Assembly: GCA_015709205.1 (NCBI GenBank)
Contig: JACCQO010000009.1
Coordinates: 54,904-118,903 of the forward strand
DNA from: Desulfovibrionaceae bacterium
GTDB lineage: Bacteria > Desulfobacterota > Desulfovibrionia > Desulfovibrionales > Desulfovibrionaceae
Direction of reading: 5' to 3'
DNA length: 64,000 nucleotides
The position numbers were made by a program, and so were the translations under genes. The notes under the pieces were generated by a model, which was not told the DNA's origin, ran no database searches, and worked only from the letters and a program-made list of their open reading frames with translations. Position 1 is the stretch's first letter. Every line of letters begins with the position of its first letter. Below, piece after piece: positions 33,355-41,624 of this stretch.

Positions 33355-34398
33355 CTAGTGGGCGAACGGATAGAGCTTCCAGTACGCCCGGATCAGCCTC
33401 CAGCGATGCACCAGCCCCTCGGGCTCGAAGATCAGGAAGAGCACCAGGGCCAGTCCGAAAACGCCCTCCCTCAGGGCGGTTATCGACGAACTCACGTCCG
33501 GGAACCAGCCGGACAGGGCGGCGGCGAGCAGGTTCAGGGCCTCGGGCAGCACGGTGATGAACACCGCGCCCAGGATCGCGCCGAGCACCGAGCCCAGGCC
33601 GCCGATGATGATCATGGCCAGGTAGGAGACGGACAGGGCGATGTTGAACTGCTCGGCCGTGACGTACATGGTGTAGTGGCCCCACAGGCACCCGGCCACG
33701 CCCGCCAGGAAGGAGCTCGCGCCGAAGGCGAAGAGCTTGTAGCGGAACAGGCTCACGCCCGCGATCTCGGCCGAGAGGTGGAAGTCGCGGATGGCCACGA
33801 AGGCGCGGCCGAAGCGCGTGCGCATCAGGTTGGCCGCGCCCGTCAGGCAGAGCACGGTCACGGCCAGGATCAGGTAGTACATCTTCTGGTCCGTGTCGAA
33901 GGCCACGCCCAGGATCGTGGGCGCGTCCAGGAGCATGCCGTTGGACCCGCCCGTGACCGCGGACCAGTGCAGGAAGACGTATTCCAGGACGAGCTGGGCG
34001 GCCAGGGTGGCGATGGCCAGGTAGATGCCCTTGAGCCGCAGCGAGGGGATGCCGAAGACCATGCCGACCACGGCCGAGGCCAGCCCCCCGAGCACCAGGG
34101 CCACGGGAAAGGGCAACCCGTGCGTGGTGGCCAGTCCGGCGGCGTAGGCCCCCACGCCGATGAACGCGCCGTGGCCCAGGGATATCTGGCCGCACGCGCC
34201 GGTGAGGATGTTCAGCCCCACCGCGCCGATCACGGCGATGAGGATCAGGTTGCCCACGGAGACCAGGTAGGTGGAGAGCACCAGGGGCGCGCAGGCCAGC
34301 GCGAGCAGCAGCGCCGCCAGCCACGTGCGCTGGAACGTGGTGGGAAAGAGCCCGGCCTCGGCCGCGTAGGAGGTGAAGAACAGCCCGCACTTGCCCAT
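33355..34398 (-). CDS. livM: Branched-chain amino acid-type ABC permease (LivM)
   Basis: The 347-residue inner-membrane protein has about nine to ten hydrophobic segments. It contains the LivM hallmark ILTGACGQISLGHGAFIGVGA, followed by the EAA-like loop region AFVAIRDFHLSAEIAGVS, which contacts the ATPases. It pairs with LivH (one nucleotide upstream) to form the translocation pore. The C-terminus LIFEPEGLVHRWRLIRAYW is normal for LivM. Confidence 0.93.
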   Translation of the reverse strand: MGKCGLFFTSYAAEAGLFPTTFQRTWLAALLLALACAPLVLSTYLVSVGNLILIAVIGAVGLNILTGACGQISLGHGAFIGVGAYAAGLATTHGLPFPVALVLGGLASAVVGMVFGIPSLRLKGIYLAIATLAAQLVLEYVFLHWSAVTGGSNGMLLDAPTILGVAFDTDQKMYYLILAVTVLCLTGAANLMRTRFGRAFVAIRDFHLSAEIAGVSLFRYKLFAFGASSFLAGVAGCLWGHYTMYVTAEQFNIALSVSYLAMIIIGGLGSVLGAILGAVFITVLPEALNLLAAALSGWFPDVSSSITALREGVFGLALVLFLIFEPEGLVHRWRLIRAYWKLYPFAH

Positions 34399-34399
34399 G

Positions 34400-35287
34400 C
34401 TAGACCCGCTCGATTTCCCTGGTTCCGAACAGCCCGTAGGGCTTGATCATCAGGATGACCACCAGCACGGCGAAGGCCGCGACCTCCTTGAAGCCGCCCA
34501 GGCCGAGGAGATCCTTGGCCAGGCCGTCGCAGACGTTCTCCAGCACGCCGATGGCCAGCCCGCCCACGGCCGCGCCCAGGAGCGAGTCCAGCCCGCCGAG
34601 GATCACGGCCGGAAAGACCTTCAGGCCCATGTGCCCGAGCTGGGCGTTGATGCCGTTGATGTTGCCCAGGATCACGCCGCCCACCGTGGAGACCACCGTG
34701 GCGATGCACCAGGACAGGGCGAAGATGTTCTTGATGCCGATGCCCATGGACTGGGCGGCCTGCTGGTCGAAGGCCGTGGCGCGCATGGCCGTGCCGAGGC
34801 GCGAATACTTGAAGAACAGGCTGAAGACCAGGAAGAGCAGCAGCGAGAGGAAGAAGGCCGCGATGTACACCGGGGCCACGGGCAGCCCGGCGATGAGCAC
34901 GGGCTCGCTGGGCAGGACCTGGGGAAAGACCTGGATGTTCGTGCCCCAGAAAAGGCGCACCAGGGCCTTGAGCACCGAGGACAGGCCGATGGTGACCATG
35001 ATCACGCTGATGTGCGCCTCGCCGATGAGCGGGCGCAGGGCGAACCGCTCGATGGCCAGCCCCAGGACCACGGCGAAGCCCAGGGTGAGCACGAAGGCGA
35101 CCGCGAAGGGCAGCCCGGCCTGCACCGTGAGCCCGAAGCAGATGTAGGCCCCGGCCATGAGCAGTTCGCCCTGGGCGAAGTTGACCACCTGGGTGGCCTT
35201 GTAGATGACCACGAAGCCCAGGGCCACCAGCGAGTAGATGGACCCGACCACCAGGCCGTTGATCACGAGATGGAGGTAGTATTCCAT
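34400..35287 (-). CDS. livH: Branched-chain amino acid-type ABC permease (LivH)
   Basis: The 295-residue permease starts MEYYLHLVINGLVVGSIYSL. VNFAQGELLMAGAY and the loop AMRATAFDQQAAQSMGI are LivH signatures, the latter being the ATPase coupling loop. About eight membrane helices are seen. It ends one nucleotide before livM and follows the acyl-CoA synthetase gene by 27 nt, so these genes are translated from one transcript. Confidence 0.93.
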   Translation of the reverse strand: MEYYLHLVINGLVVGSIYSLVALGFVVIYKATQVVNFAQGELLMAGAYICFGLTVQAGLPFAVAFVLTLGFAVVLGLAIERFALRPLIGEAHISVIMVTIGLSSVLKALVRLFWGTNIQVFPQVLPSEPVLIAGLPVAPVYIAAFFLSLLLFLVFSLFFKYSRLGTAMRATAFDQQAAQSMGIGIKNIFALSWCIATVVSTVGGVILGNINGINAQLGHMGLKVFPAVILGGLDSLLGAAVGGLAIGVLENVCDGLAKDLLGLGGFKEVAAFAVLVVILMIKPYGLFGTREIERV

Positions 35288-35314
35288 GGCGTTCCCCTTG
35301 GCGTTTCTCCGGCC

Positions 35315-37237
35315 CTAGGCGCGCCCGGCCGGGCGCGCCGCCGTCGTTGCGTCGGCGATGCGGATGCGCCCGCGCATCTCGCGCACGCGGCCGTCCTGGT
35401 ACTGGATGCGCGCCGCGAGATCGATCTCGTTCGAGCCGTCGTAGAGCGCGGCGATGAGCGGCGCGTAGCGCTCGCCCACCGTGGCGCGGCGCACCTTGCG
35501 CGTGCGCGTCAGCTCGCCGTCGTCCGCGTCCAGCTCCTTGTAGAGCAGGGCGAAGCGGCGGATGCGCGTGGCCTCGGGCAGGGTGGCGTTGACCGCCGCG
35601 ATTTCCGCGCGCGCCAGCGCGTAGACCTCGTCCTTGGCCGCCAGGTCCTGGTAGGTGGTGTAGGTGATGCCCTGGGACTCGGCCCAGTGGCCCACGATGG
35701 CGAAGTCGATGCAGACCACGGCCGCGGTGTGCGCGCGGTCCTGGCCCAGGACCACGGCCTCGCGCACGTAGGGCGAGAACTTGATCTTGTTCTCCAGGAA
35801 CTGCGGGGAGAAGCGCGTGCCGTCCTTGAGGTGCATGACGTCCTTGAGCCGGTCGATGACCACGAGCTGGCCGGAGTCGTCGAAATGGCCCGCGTCGCCC
35901 GAGGCCAGCCAGCCGTCGGGCAGGGTTTCGGCCGTGGCCTCGGGGTTCCTGTAGTAGCCCTGGAACACGGCCGGGCTGCGCGAGAGGATTTCCCCTTGCT
36001 CGCTGATGCGGATCTCGGTCTCGGGGATGGGCTCGCCCACGGAGTCGAAGTTGATGGCCCCGTCGCGGTGGATGCAGGAGATGCCCGCGATTTCGGTCTG
36101 GCCGTAGATCTGCTTGAGGTTCACGCCCAGGGCGTGGAAGAAGCGGAAGGTGTCCGGCCCCAGGGCCGCGCCGCCCGTGGAGGCCGAGCGCACGCGCGAG
36201 AAGCCGAGGCGGTCGCGCAGGGCGCGGAACAACCCCCAGTCCGCCAGCCGGTAGGCCAGGCGCAGGCCGAGCGACGGCGCGCGGCCCGTGAGGCGGCAGT
36301 CCGCGTGGCGGATGCCCACGGGCAGGAGCCGTTCGTAGAGGAACCTCTTGAAGGGCGAGGTCTCCATGATGTCGCCGCGCACCTTGGCGGAGATGGATTC
36401 CCACACGCGCGGCGGCGAGAAGATCAGGTGCGGGCCGATCTCGCGCGTGTCCGCCTGCACGGTGTCCGGCTCCTCGGGAAAGTTCACGGTGAAGCCGTAG
36501 AGCAGGGACGAGGCCACGGCCATCATCTGCTCGCCCATCCAGGCCAGGGGCAGGAAGGAGACGAACTCGTCCGAGGGGCGGCGCGGGTCCACCGCGCCCA
36601 GGTTGGCGGCCATGGAAAGCAGGTTCTCGTGCGAGAGCATGGCCAGCTTGGGCCTGCCCGTGGTGCCCGAGGTGGTGGCGATCAGGCAGGTGTCCGAGGG
36701 GTCCGTGGCCGCGGCCCAGTCCTCGAAGCGCGCGGCGTCCGCGCGGCCGCGCTCGCGCAGGGCGTCGAAGGACAGCAGCCCGGGTTCGTCGTAGGCCGCG
36801 AGCCCCTTGGGGTCGTGGTAGACGATGTATTCGACGGCCGTGCCGGGCTTGAGCTCCAGGATCTTGTCCACCTGCTCCTGGTCCTCGGCCACGACCATGC
36901 GGCATTCCGCGATCTCGAAGACGTAGCGGATTTCCTCGGGCACGGCGTCCTGGTACAGGCCCAGGGCGATGCCGCCGATGGCCTGGATGCCGACCTCGGC
37001 CCAGAGCCATTCGGGCCGGTTGTCGCCGATAAGGATGACGATGTCGCCGCGCCCGAAGCCCAGGGACGCGGCCCCGGCCGCGAACTCGGCGGCCGCGTTG
37101 CGGTAGTCGGCCCAGGTGTGGGGCTGCCACACGCCCCATTCCTTTTCGCGCAGGGCGGTGCGGCCCGGGTGGCGGGCGGCCTTTTCGGCCAGCAGGCGGG
37201 GCAGGGTGGCCCCCTTGTAGATCGCGCGCGCGCCCAT
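35315..37237 (-). CDS. Long-chain-type acyl-CoA synthetase (AMP-binding) inside the Liv operon
   Basis: The 640-residue protein starts MGARAIYKGATLPRLLAEKA at ATG 37237, two nucleotides after the livG stop. It has the AMP-binding signature TSGTTGRPKLAMLSHEN, the QIYGQTEIAG adenylate motif, GWLASGDAGHFDDSGQL and VIDRLKDVMHLKDGTRFSP. These place it in the long-chain acyl-CoA synthetase group, which makes acyl-CoA from a free acid, ATP and CoA. Encoded between livG and livH, it probably activates the imported acid. AMP ligases within Liv operons are a recurring arrangement in deltaproteobacteria (established by general knowledge of the group). Confidence 0.9.
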   Translation of the reverse strand: MGARAIYKGATLPRLLAEKAARHPGRTALREKEWGVWQPHTWADYRNAAAEFAAGAASLGFGRGDIVILIGDNRPEWLWAEVGIQAIGGIALGLYQDAVPEEIRYVFEIAECRMVVAEDQEQVDKILELKPGTAVEYIVYHDPKGLAAYDEPGLLSFDALRERGRADAARFEDWAAATDPSDTCLIATTSGTTGRPKLAMLSHENLLSMAANLGAVDPRRPSDEFVSFLPLAWMGEQMMAVASSLLYGFTVNFPEEPDTVQADTREIGPHLIFSPPRVWESISAKVRGDIMETSPFKRFLYERLLPVGIRHADCRLTGRAPSLGLRLAYRLADWGLFRALRDRLGFSRVRSASTGGAALGPDTFRFFHALGVNLKQIYGQTEIAGISCIHRDGAINFDSVGEPIPETEIRISEQGEILSRSPAVFQGYYRNPEATAETLPDGWLASGDAGHFDDSGQLVVIDRLKDVMHLKDGTRFSPQFLENKIKFSPYVREAVVLGQDRAHTAAVVCIDFAIVGHWAESQGITYTTYQDLAAKDEVYALARAEIAAVNATLPEATRIRRFALLYKELDADDGELTRTRKVRRATVGERYAPLIAALYDGSNEIDLAARIQYQDGRVREMRGRIRIADATTAARPAGRA

Positions 37238-37239
37238 GC

Positions 37240-38022
37240 TCACCGTCCCAGGAACTGCGAGTCCTCGTCGCCCAGGTAGGCGCGCACGACCTCGGGGTTT
37301 TTCTGCACCTCCTCGGGGGTGCCCTGGGCCAGCACGGACCCGAAGTCCAGCACCACCACCGAGTCGGAAATGTCCATGACCACGCCCATGTCGTGCTCCA
37401 CCAGGAGCACGGTCACGCCCCATTCCTCGTTGATGTCCAGGATGTAGCGGGCCATGTCCTCGGTCTCCTCCAGGTTCATGCCGGCCATGGGCTCGTCCAG
37501 GAGGATCAGCGCGGGCTCCGCCGCCAGGGCGCGGCCCAGCTCCACGCGCTTCTGCACGCCGTAGGGCAGCCGCCCGGCCACCTGGTGGCGGTAGGGCGAC
37601 AGGCCCAGGAAATCGATGACGTCCTCCACGCGGCGGCGGTGCCGGTCCTCCTCGCGCCGCGCCGGGCCGAAGTAGAGGAGCGAGGCGAGCAGCCCGTAGC
37701 GCAGCAGCCGGTGGCGGCCGACCATGAGGTTGTCGAGCACGGAGAGACCCTTGAAGAGCGCGATGTTCTGGAAGGTGCGCGACAGGCCCAGGTTCGTGCG
37801 CCGGTGCGCGGGGATGGAGAGCAGCTCGCGGCCGTTCAGGGTGATCGAGCCGCAGTCGGGTCGGTAGCGGCCCGAGATGCAGTTGAGCATGGAGGTCTTG
37901 CCCGCGCCGTTGGGCCCGATGAGCGAGACGATGGACCCGGAGGCCACGGTGAAGCCCACGTCCAGCAGGGCGGCGATGCCCTTGAAGGTCAGGGTCAGGT
38001 TGTCGACGCGCAGCTCGGCCAT
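37240..38022 (-). CDS. livG: Branched-chain amino acid-type ABC transporter ATPase (LivG)
   Basis: The 260-residue ATPase has Walker A GPNGAGKTSM, LSRTFQNIALFKGLSVLDNL (the LivG Q-loop), signature LPYGVQKRVELGRAL in place of LSGGQ as is usual for LivG-like proteins, Walker B LILLDEPMAGMNLEET and switch His in LLVEHDMGVVMD. It works with LivF on the LivHM permease. It is followed at 2 nt by the acyl-CoA synthetase. Confidence 0.93.
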   Translation of the reverse strand: MAELRVDNLTLTFKGIAALLDVGFTVASGSIVSLIGPNGAGKTSMLNCISGRYRPDCGSITLNGRELLSIPAHRRTNLGLSRTFQNIALFKGLSVLDNLMVGRHRLLRYGLLASLLYFGPARREEDRHRRRVEDVIDFLGLSPYRHQVAGRLPYGVQKRVELGRALAAEPALILLDEPMAGMNLEETEDMARYILDINEEWGVTVLLVEHDMGVVMDISDSVVVLDFGSVLAQGTPEEVQKNPEVVRAYLGDEDSQFLGR

Positions 38023-38056
38023 GGGGCGTTCCCTCGGATTCGGCGACCGCTGCGGG

Positions 38057-38710
38057 TCAGCTCCATTCGTGCATGAAGTCCATGGGGCCGACCAGCCCGT
38101 AGCCGCGCTCCTGGAGCGCGGCCGCCACTGCCGAGGGGTCGTCCGTGGCCATGCGGATGACCACCAGGCGGCTGCCGTTGTGGAAAAAGGTGCCCGTGGA
38201 GATGATCGAGACGTCCATGTCCGCGATGACCGTGGACACGTCGCGGATCACGCCGGTGCGGTCGTCCACCTTGATGCAGATGCGCGAGCCGCCCTGCTCG
38301 TAGCCCATCTCCTCCACGAGCACTTCGAGCATCACCGAGCGGTTGATGTAGCCGATGAGCCTGCCCCGGTGGTTCATGACCGCCAGCCCGGCGAGGCGCT
38401 TCTTCCACATCTCGTGGGCCGCGGCCTCGATCTCCTTTTCCGGGGCCACGGTGACGATGTCGCGGCGGATGAGCTTGTCCACGGTGAGCTTGCTCATCAG
38501 GTACTTGAGCTCGTGCTTTTCCAGGGAGGTCATGACCGAGGGCAGCGCGGCCATGATGTCCTCCTTGCGCACGTAGCCCACGAGTTCGTCGCCGTCCTTG
38601 ACCAGCAGCATCCAGAGGTCCTCGGCGTCCAGGATCTTCTGGGCGTCCTTGACCAGGGTGCCGGGGGTGACCGTGTGGAAGTCCTTGAGCATCTTCAGGC
38701 CGACGAACAT
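38057..38710 (-). CDS. CBS-pair and ACT domain protein
   Basis: The 217-residue protein starts MFVGLKMLKDFHTVTPGTLV at ATG 38710. Residues about 8-125 hold two CBS motifs (VKDGDELVGYVRKEDIMAAL, VMNHRGRLIGYINRSVML), which bind adenine nucleotides. Residues about 137-205 form an ACT-like domain (DDRTGVIRDVSTVIADMDVS) that commonly binds amino acids. It leads the Liv operon and lies 34 nt before livG, so it may sense energy state and amino acid and adjust the transporter or the ligases. Such CBS-ACT proteins resemble AcuB. Longer in-frame starts upstream are not supported. Confidence 0.85.
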   Translation of the reverse strand: MFVGLKMLKDFHTVTPGTLVKDAQKILDAEDLWMLLVKDGDELVGYVRKEDIMAALPSVMTSLEKHELKYLMSKLTVDKLIRRDIVTVAPEKEIEAAAHEMWKKRLAGLAVMNHRGRLIGYINRSVMLEVLVEEMGYEQGGSRICIKVDDRTGVIRDVSTVIADMDVSIISTGTFFHNGSRLVVIRMATDDPSAVAAALQERGYGLVGPMDFMHEWS

Positions 38711-39008
38711 GGCGCGCTCCTTGTTGCGATCGCGAACGGGGCGATGCGCGGCGTGTAGAACGGGAAGGATGGGGGACGACACGGAATTTCCGTCAACGGT
38801 CGAATGCGCGCCGTCAGCGGCGTTCGCGCGCGGGAATTTTCGACCTTGCCCCAGGATAGCACGCGGGACGCGCCGAGGGGAAGGGCGGACGTGAACGGCA
38901 CGCCCCCGCCGCACGCTCGGATCGTGGTCCGAGCGCGCGGCGGGGGCGGGATTGCGCGGTGCGGGGAGACGAAGCGGCCGGATTGGTCGGCCGAATCAGC
39001 CGGACGGA
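38711..39008. other. Intergenic region upstream of the CBS-ACT/Liv operon
   Basis: No gene. A TTGACG hexamer on the minus strand near 38795 is a possible -35 for the Liv operon, but no -10 is clear. The far end holds the hairpin listed at 38901-38948. Confidence 0.4.
38901..38948 (-). terminator. Long GC hairpin after the adenosine-deaminase-like gene
   Basis: CGCCCCCGCCG (38901-38911) pairs with CGGCGGGGGCG (38938-38948), with an inner GCTCGGA/TCCGAGC stem. There is no T-run, so it may be a factor-assisted or weak terminator, or protect the 3' end. Confidence 0.5.
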
Positions 39009-40886
39009 TCAGTCGATCGAAAGAGGCGGCGCGGGGAAGGGGCGCTTCACGTCGCGCTCCATCTCCTGCCGGAGATCGCGCTCGAAGGTGGCGAAGCGCT
39101 GCTCCAGCTCCCACTGCAGCCGCGCCTTGGGGTTCGCGGCCAGGAACGCGGCGCAGGCCGCCGACGGCGTGGCCTGCAGGAACTGCGAGTCCTGCGGGAG
39201 CTGCGAGCTCTGCGGGAACTGCGAGTCCTGCGGGAGCTGCGAGCTCTGCGGGAACTGCGCGCCCTGCGAGGGCTGCAAACTCTGCGGGAACGGTCCGCCC
39301 TGCCCCTCCGGCGCCGGCTGCGCAGCGGCCCGGCACGGTTCGGCCGCGCGCGCGTAGGGCTCGGCCCAGAGGCTTTGGCCGCGCAGGAAGGCGTATTCCA
39401 GGCCGTTGCGCGAGACGGTCTTGAGCTGGGCGTAGGTCAGCCCGTGCTCGCGCACCGCGCGCACGTATTCGTTGGTCAGGTCCGTGCGCTCCACGCCCTC
39501 GTCGTCCGTGGAGAGCACCACGGGCACGCCGTGCGCCAGATAGGTGCGCAGCGGATGGTCCGCGCCCGTCACGCCGAGGATCTGTTCGTTGGAGGTCAGC
39601 AGGATCTCCACGGCCACGCGCCGCTCGGCCATGCGCGCGAGCAGGTCCGCGGCCCCGTCCTCGTCCATCACGTCCACGCCGTGGCCGATGCGCCGGGCCA
39701 GGGCCACGTCCACGGCCTCGCGGACGTGGAAGCGCAGCTCGCGCGGCGGCACCAGCCCCAGGGCCAGCTCGCCCGCGTGCAGGTGGATGGCCATGGCGTC
39801 GCCGCCCGTGCGCGCCAGGTAGCCCACCAGGCGCATGTGCGCGCGGTAGTTGGCCAGGGCGCGCGGGTCGTCCTCCGGGGCCACCAGGGTGGCGGCGACC
39901 ACGCGCTCGTCGCGCCGCGCCAGCTCCTGGGCGAAGACCAGGTCCGCGAAGGTCTCGGCCGGGGGCGAGAGACGGTTGACCTGGGCGATGTAACGTACGG
40001 TCACGTTGCAGCCCGGGTCCGGCGCGTCGCCGTCGCAGGCCAGGACCTTGCGCGCGCGGGCCTCGATGCGGTCCAGGAAGGCCGAACTCTCGGCCACGGA
40101 TCTGGCCAGTCCGGCGTCCAGCAGCCGTTGGCGGGTCGCGGCCAGGTGCGCGTCGCTCAGGCCCTCGGGGTCGTCCGGTCCGGTCGTGAGCTTCGCGGCG
40201 CGGGCGATGCGCTTCACTCCCGGCCCGGCCAGCCCGGAGATCAGCTCCAGGTAGAGCTCGTTCTGGTGCCCGGCGCGCGAGCGGACCTCGGCGAGCATGT
40301 CGCCCACGCGCACCGGGTTGTGGGACACCGGGGCGTAGTTGCCGAAGGTGGCGAAGAAGCGGTCGTGGTCCGGCGCGCCGGTCTTGGAGAACGCGGTGCC
40401 CGGGTACATGGACAGGGCCCGCAGCGCCCGGGTGCGCAGAGGCGAGCCGGACATGGCCGCGGCCGCGGGCGCGCGGCCCGTGGCGTTGCAGGGCGGCGGG
40501 GTCAGCGCGCCCGTGGCCGTGTCCACGCAGTCGCCGTCCGCGGCGGCCCAGGCCAGGTAGCTTTCGGCGTAGACCGCGCCCGTCAGGTGGCTGTGCAGGT
40601 CCGCGCCCTTGGGCAGGCGCTGGAGCAGGGCGCGCAGCTCGGGCGGCCGCTGGGCGGCGCGGTCCAGGGCGTCCTGCGGGGTGAGGCGCGGCTGGAGCAC
40701 GGCCAGCGGCGGCAGGGACTGCGGGGCCGGACGCGGCGTGCAGCCCGCCGCGAGGGACAGCGCCAGGACGGCCGGCAAGAGGGCCCGCAACAGGGGCAGG
40801 AACGGGATGCGGACGAAAAGGGACGGCGCGGCGAGCGGCCGTGCGGCGCGACCGGGACGGTCGGGACGGAGCTGGACGTTGGGCAT
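39009..40886 (-). CDS. Adenosine deaminase-like lipoprotein with repetitive insert
   Basis: The 625-residue precursor starts MPNVQLRPDRPGR. A basic N-terminus, a hydrophobic stretch and the lipobox LSLAAGC mark a lipoprotein, so it acts outside the cytoplasm. Metal-dependent amidohydrolase motifs follow: GADLHSHLTGA (HxH metal site), IHLHAGELALG, RRIGHGVDVMDEDG and VVLSTDDEGVERTDL (canonical STDDP). These fit the adenosine deaminase family, which deaminates adenosine or related amines. An FPQSSQ/LPQDSQ repeat insert lies near residues 545-570, followed by a Cys-containing tail. The true substrate is uncertain because exported members are poorly studied. Earlier in-frame ATGs (40937, 41048) run through a C10 tract and lack a signal sequence. 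Confidence 0.8.
   Translation of the reverse strand: MPNVQLRPDRPGRAARPLAAPSLFVRIPFLPLLRALLPAVLALSLAAGCTPRPAPQSLPPLAVLQPRLTPQDALDRAAQRPPELRALLQRLPKGADLHSHLTGAVYAESYLAWAAADGDCVDTATGALTPPPCNATGRAPAAAAMSGSPLRTRALRALSMYPGTAFSKTGAPDHDRFFATFGNYAPVSHNPVRVGDMLAEVRSRAGHQNELYLELISGLAGPGVKRIARAAKLTTGPDDPEGLSDAHLAATRQRLLDAGLARSVAESSAFLDRIEARARKVLACDGDAPDPGCNVTVRYIAQVNRLSPPAETFADLVFAQELARRDERVVAATLVAPEDDPRALANYRAHMRLVGYLARTGGDAMAIHLHAGELALGLVPPRELRFHVREAVDVALARRIGHGVDVMDEDGAADLLARMAERRVAVEILLTSNEQILGVTGADHPLRTYLAHGVPVVLSTDDEGVERTDLTNEYVRAVREHGLTYAQLKTVSRNGLEYAFLRGQSLWAEPYARAAEPCRAAAQPAPEGQGGPFPQSLQPSQGAQFPQSSQLPQDSQFPQSSQLPQDSQFLQATPSAACAAFLAANPKARLQWELEQRFATFERDLRQEMERDVKRPFPAPPLSID
39180..39290 (-). repeat. 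Coding tandem repeat, 18-bp unit
   Basis: About six imperfect 18-bp units encode alternating FPQSSQ and LPQDSQ, with an exact 36-bp double unit repeated twice, inside the lipoprotein gene. Confidence 0.85.
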
Positions 40887-41001
40887 GGCGTGTCCTGCGC
40901 GCAGGCGCGGGTTGGCGGTGGGCGTTGAAGGCTGCATAGCACGCCCGGGCCTGGGCCGGAAGATGCGCGCAAGGGCGCGCGGAACCAGGGGCCACGGGCG
41001 T

Positions 41002-41011
41002 CCCCCCCCCC
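41002..41011. repeat. C10/G10 tract upstream of the lipoprotein gene
   Basis: Ten consecutive C (G on the coding strand) lie about 115 bp before the chosen start of the deaminase-like lipoprotein, between it and the cheX-like gene. Confidence 0.85.
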
Positions 41012-41058
41012 GCGGATGCGCACGGACGCGCACGGGCGCGGTGCGCAACGGCGCGCCG

Positions 41059-41535
41059 TTATTCGTTGTCGGAGAGCGAGATCTCCACCACCAGGTTGCC
41101 GTCGGGCGTGGTGAAGGGGATGGAGAGGATCGGCTGCTTGGAGATGTGGTTGAGGGTATGGTTCTTCCCGGTGATCACCGAGGGCGTGGAGGCCTGGAAG
41201 TTGAGGCCGTCGTTGGCCAGGTGCACGCGGGCTTGGCCCGCGATCATGTTGGTCAGCTCGCCCACGGCGTCCACGATATCCTCGTTGATCTTGGTGAAGG
41301 ACTCCCCGAGCATGTTGGAGACGATGGCCAGGATGCACTTCTCGTCCAGGGACAGGGAGATCACGCCGCGGGCGTGGCCGGTGATGCCGATCAGGCCGGT
41401 GACGTCGCCCGTGGAGGTGCGGGCCGTGTTGATGTAGGGCTTGCCGGGCGTGGCCTGGACCATGGCCATGGTCCCGAGCACGTCGACCACGGCCAGGAGA
41501 AAGGGATTGATGTAGCGGACATCGTAGCGGGACAT
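41059..41535 (-). CDS. CheX-like chemotaxis protein
   Basis: The 158-residue protein starts MSRYDVRYINPFLLAVVDVL. DAVGELTNMIAGQAR carries the E-x2-N motif that forms the active site of CheC/CheX/FliY CheY-P phosphatases, and the final strand region (VVEISLSDNE) fits CheX. It should speed dephosphorylation of a CheY-type receiver in the cytoplasm. It is downstream of HDOD- and cheR-like genes on the same strand, and the closest receiver is the one at 44227, divergently transcribed. A hairpin precedes it (41584-41608), so it may also have its own control. Confidence 0.85.
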   Translation of the reverse strand: MSRYDVRYINPFLLAVVDVLGTMAMVQATPGKPYINTARTSTGDVTGLIGITGHARGVISLSLDEKCILAIVSNMLGESFTKINEDIVDAVGELTNMIAGQARVHLANDGLNFQASTPSVITGKNHTLNHISKQPILSIPFTTPDGNLVVEISLSDNE

Positions 41536-41583
41536 TGGTTGTGTTTGTCGGCTACCCGGGCCCTCTGTCAAGGAGAAAGACGC

Positions 41584-41608
41584 GCGGGCCGGGAAAACCC
41601 CGGCCCGC
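41584..41608 (-). terminator. Hairpin between HDOD and CheX-like genes
   Basis: A perfect 10-bp stem GCGGGCCGGG (41584-41593) with CCCGGCCCGC (41599-41608) is followed on the minus strand by a pyrimidine-rich TCTTTCTCCTTG. It is probably a weak terminator or attenuator. Confidence 0.5.
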
Positions 41609-41624
41609 GAGAGGGGAATAGCGC

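Noticed and set aside
39180-39290. CRISPR-like short repeats
   Set aside because: Units are 18 bp, contiguous without spacers, in frame, and encode a hexapeptide repeat.
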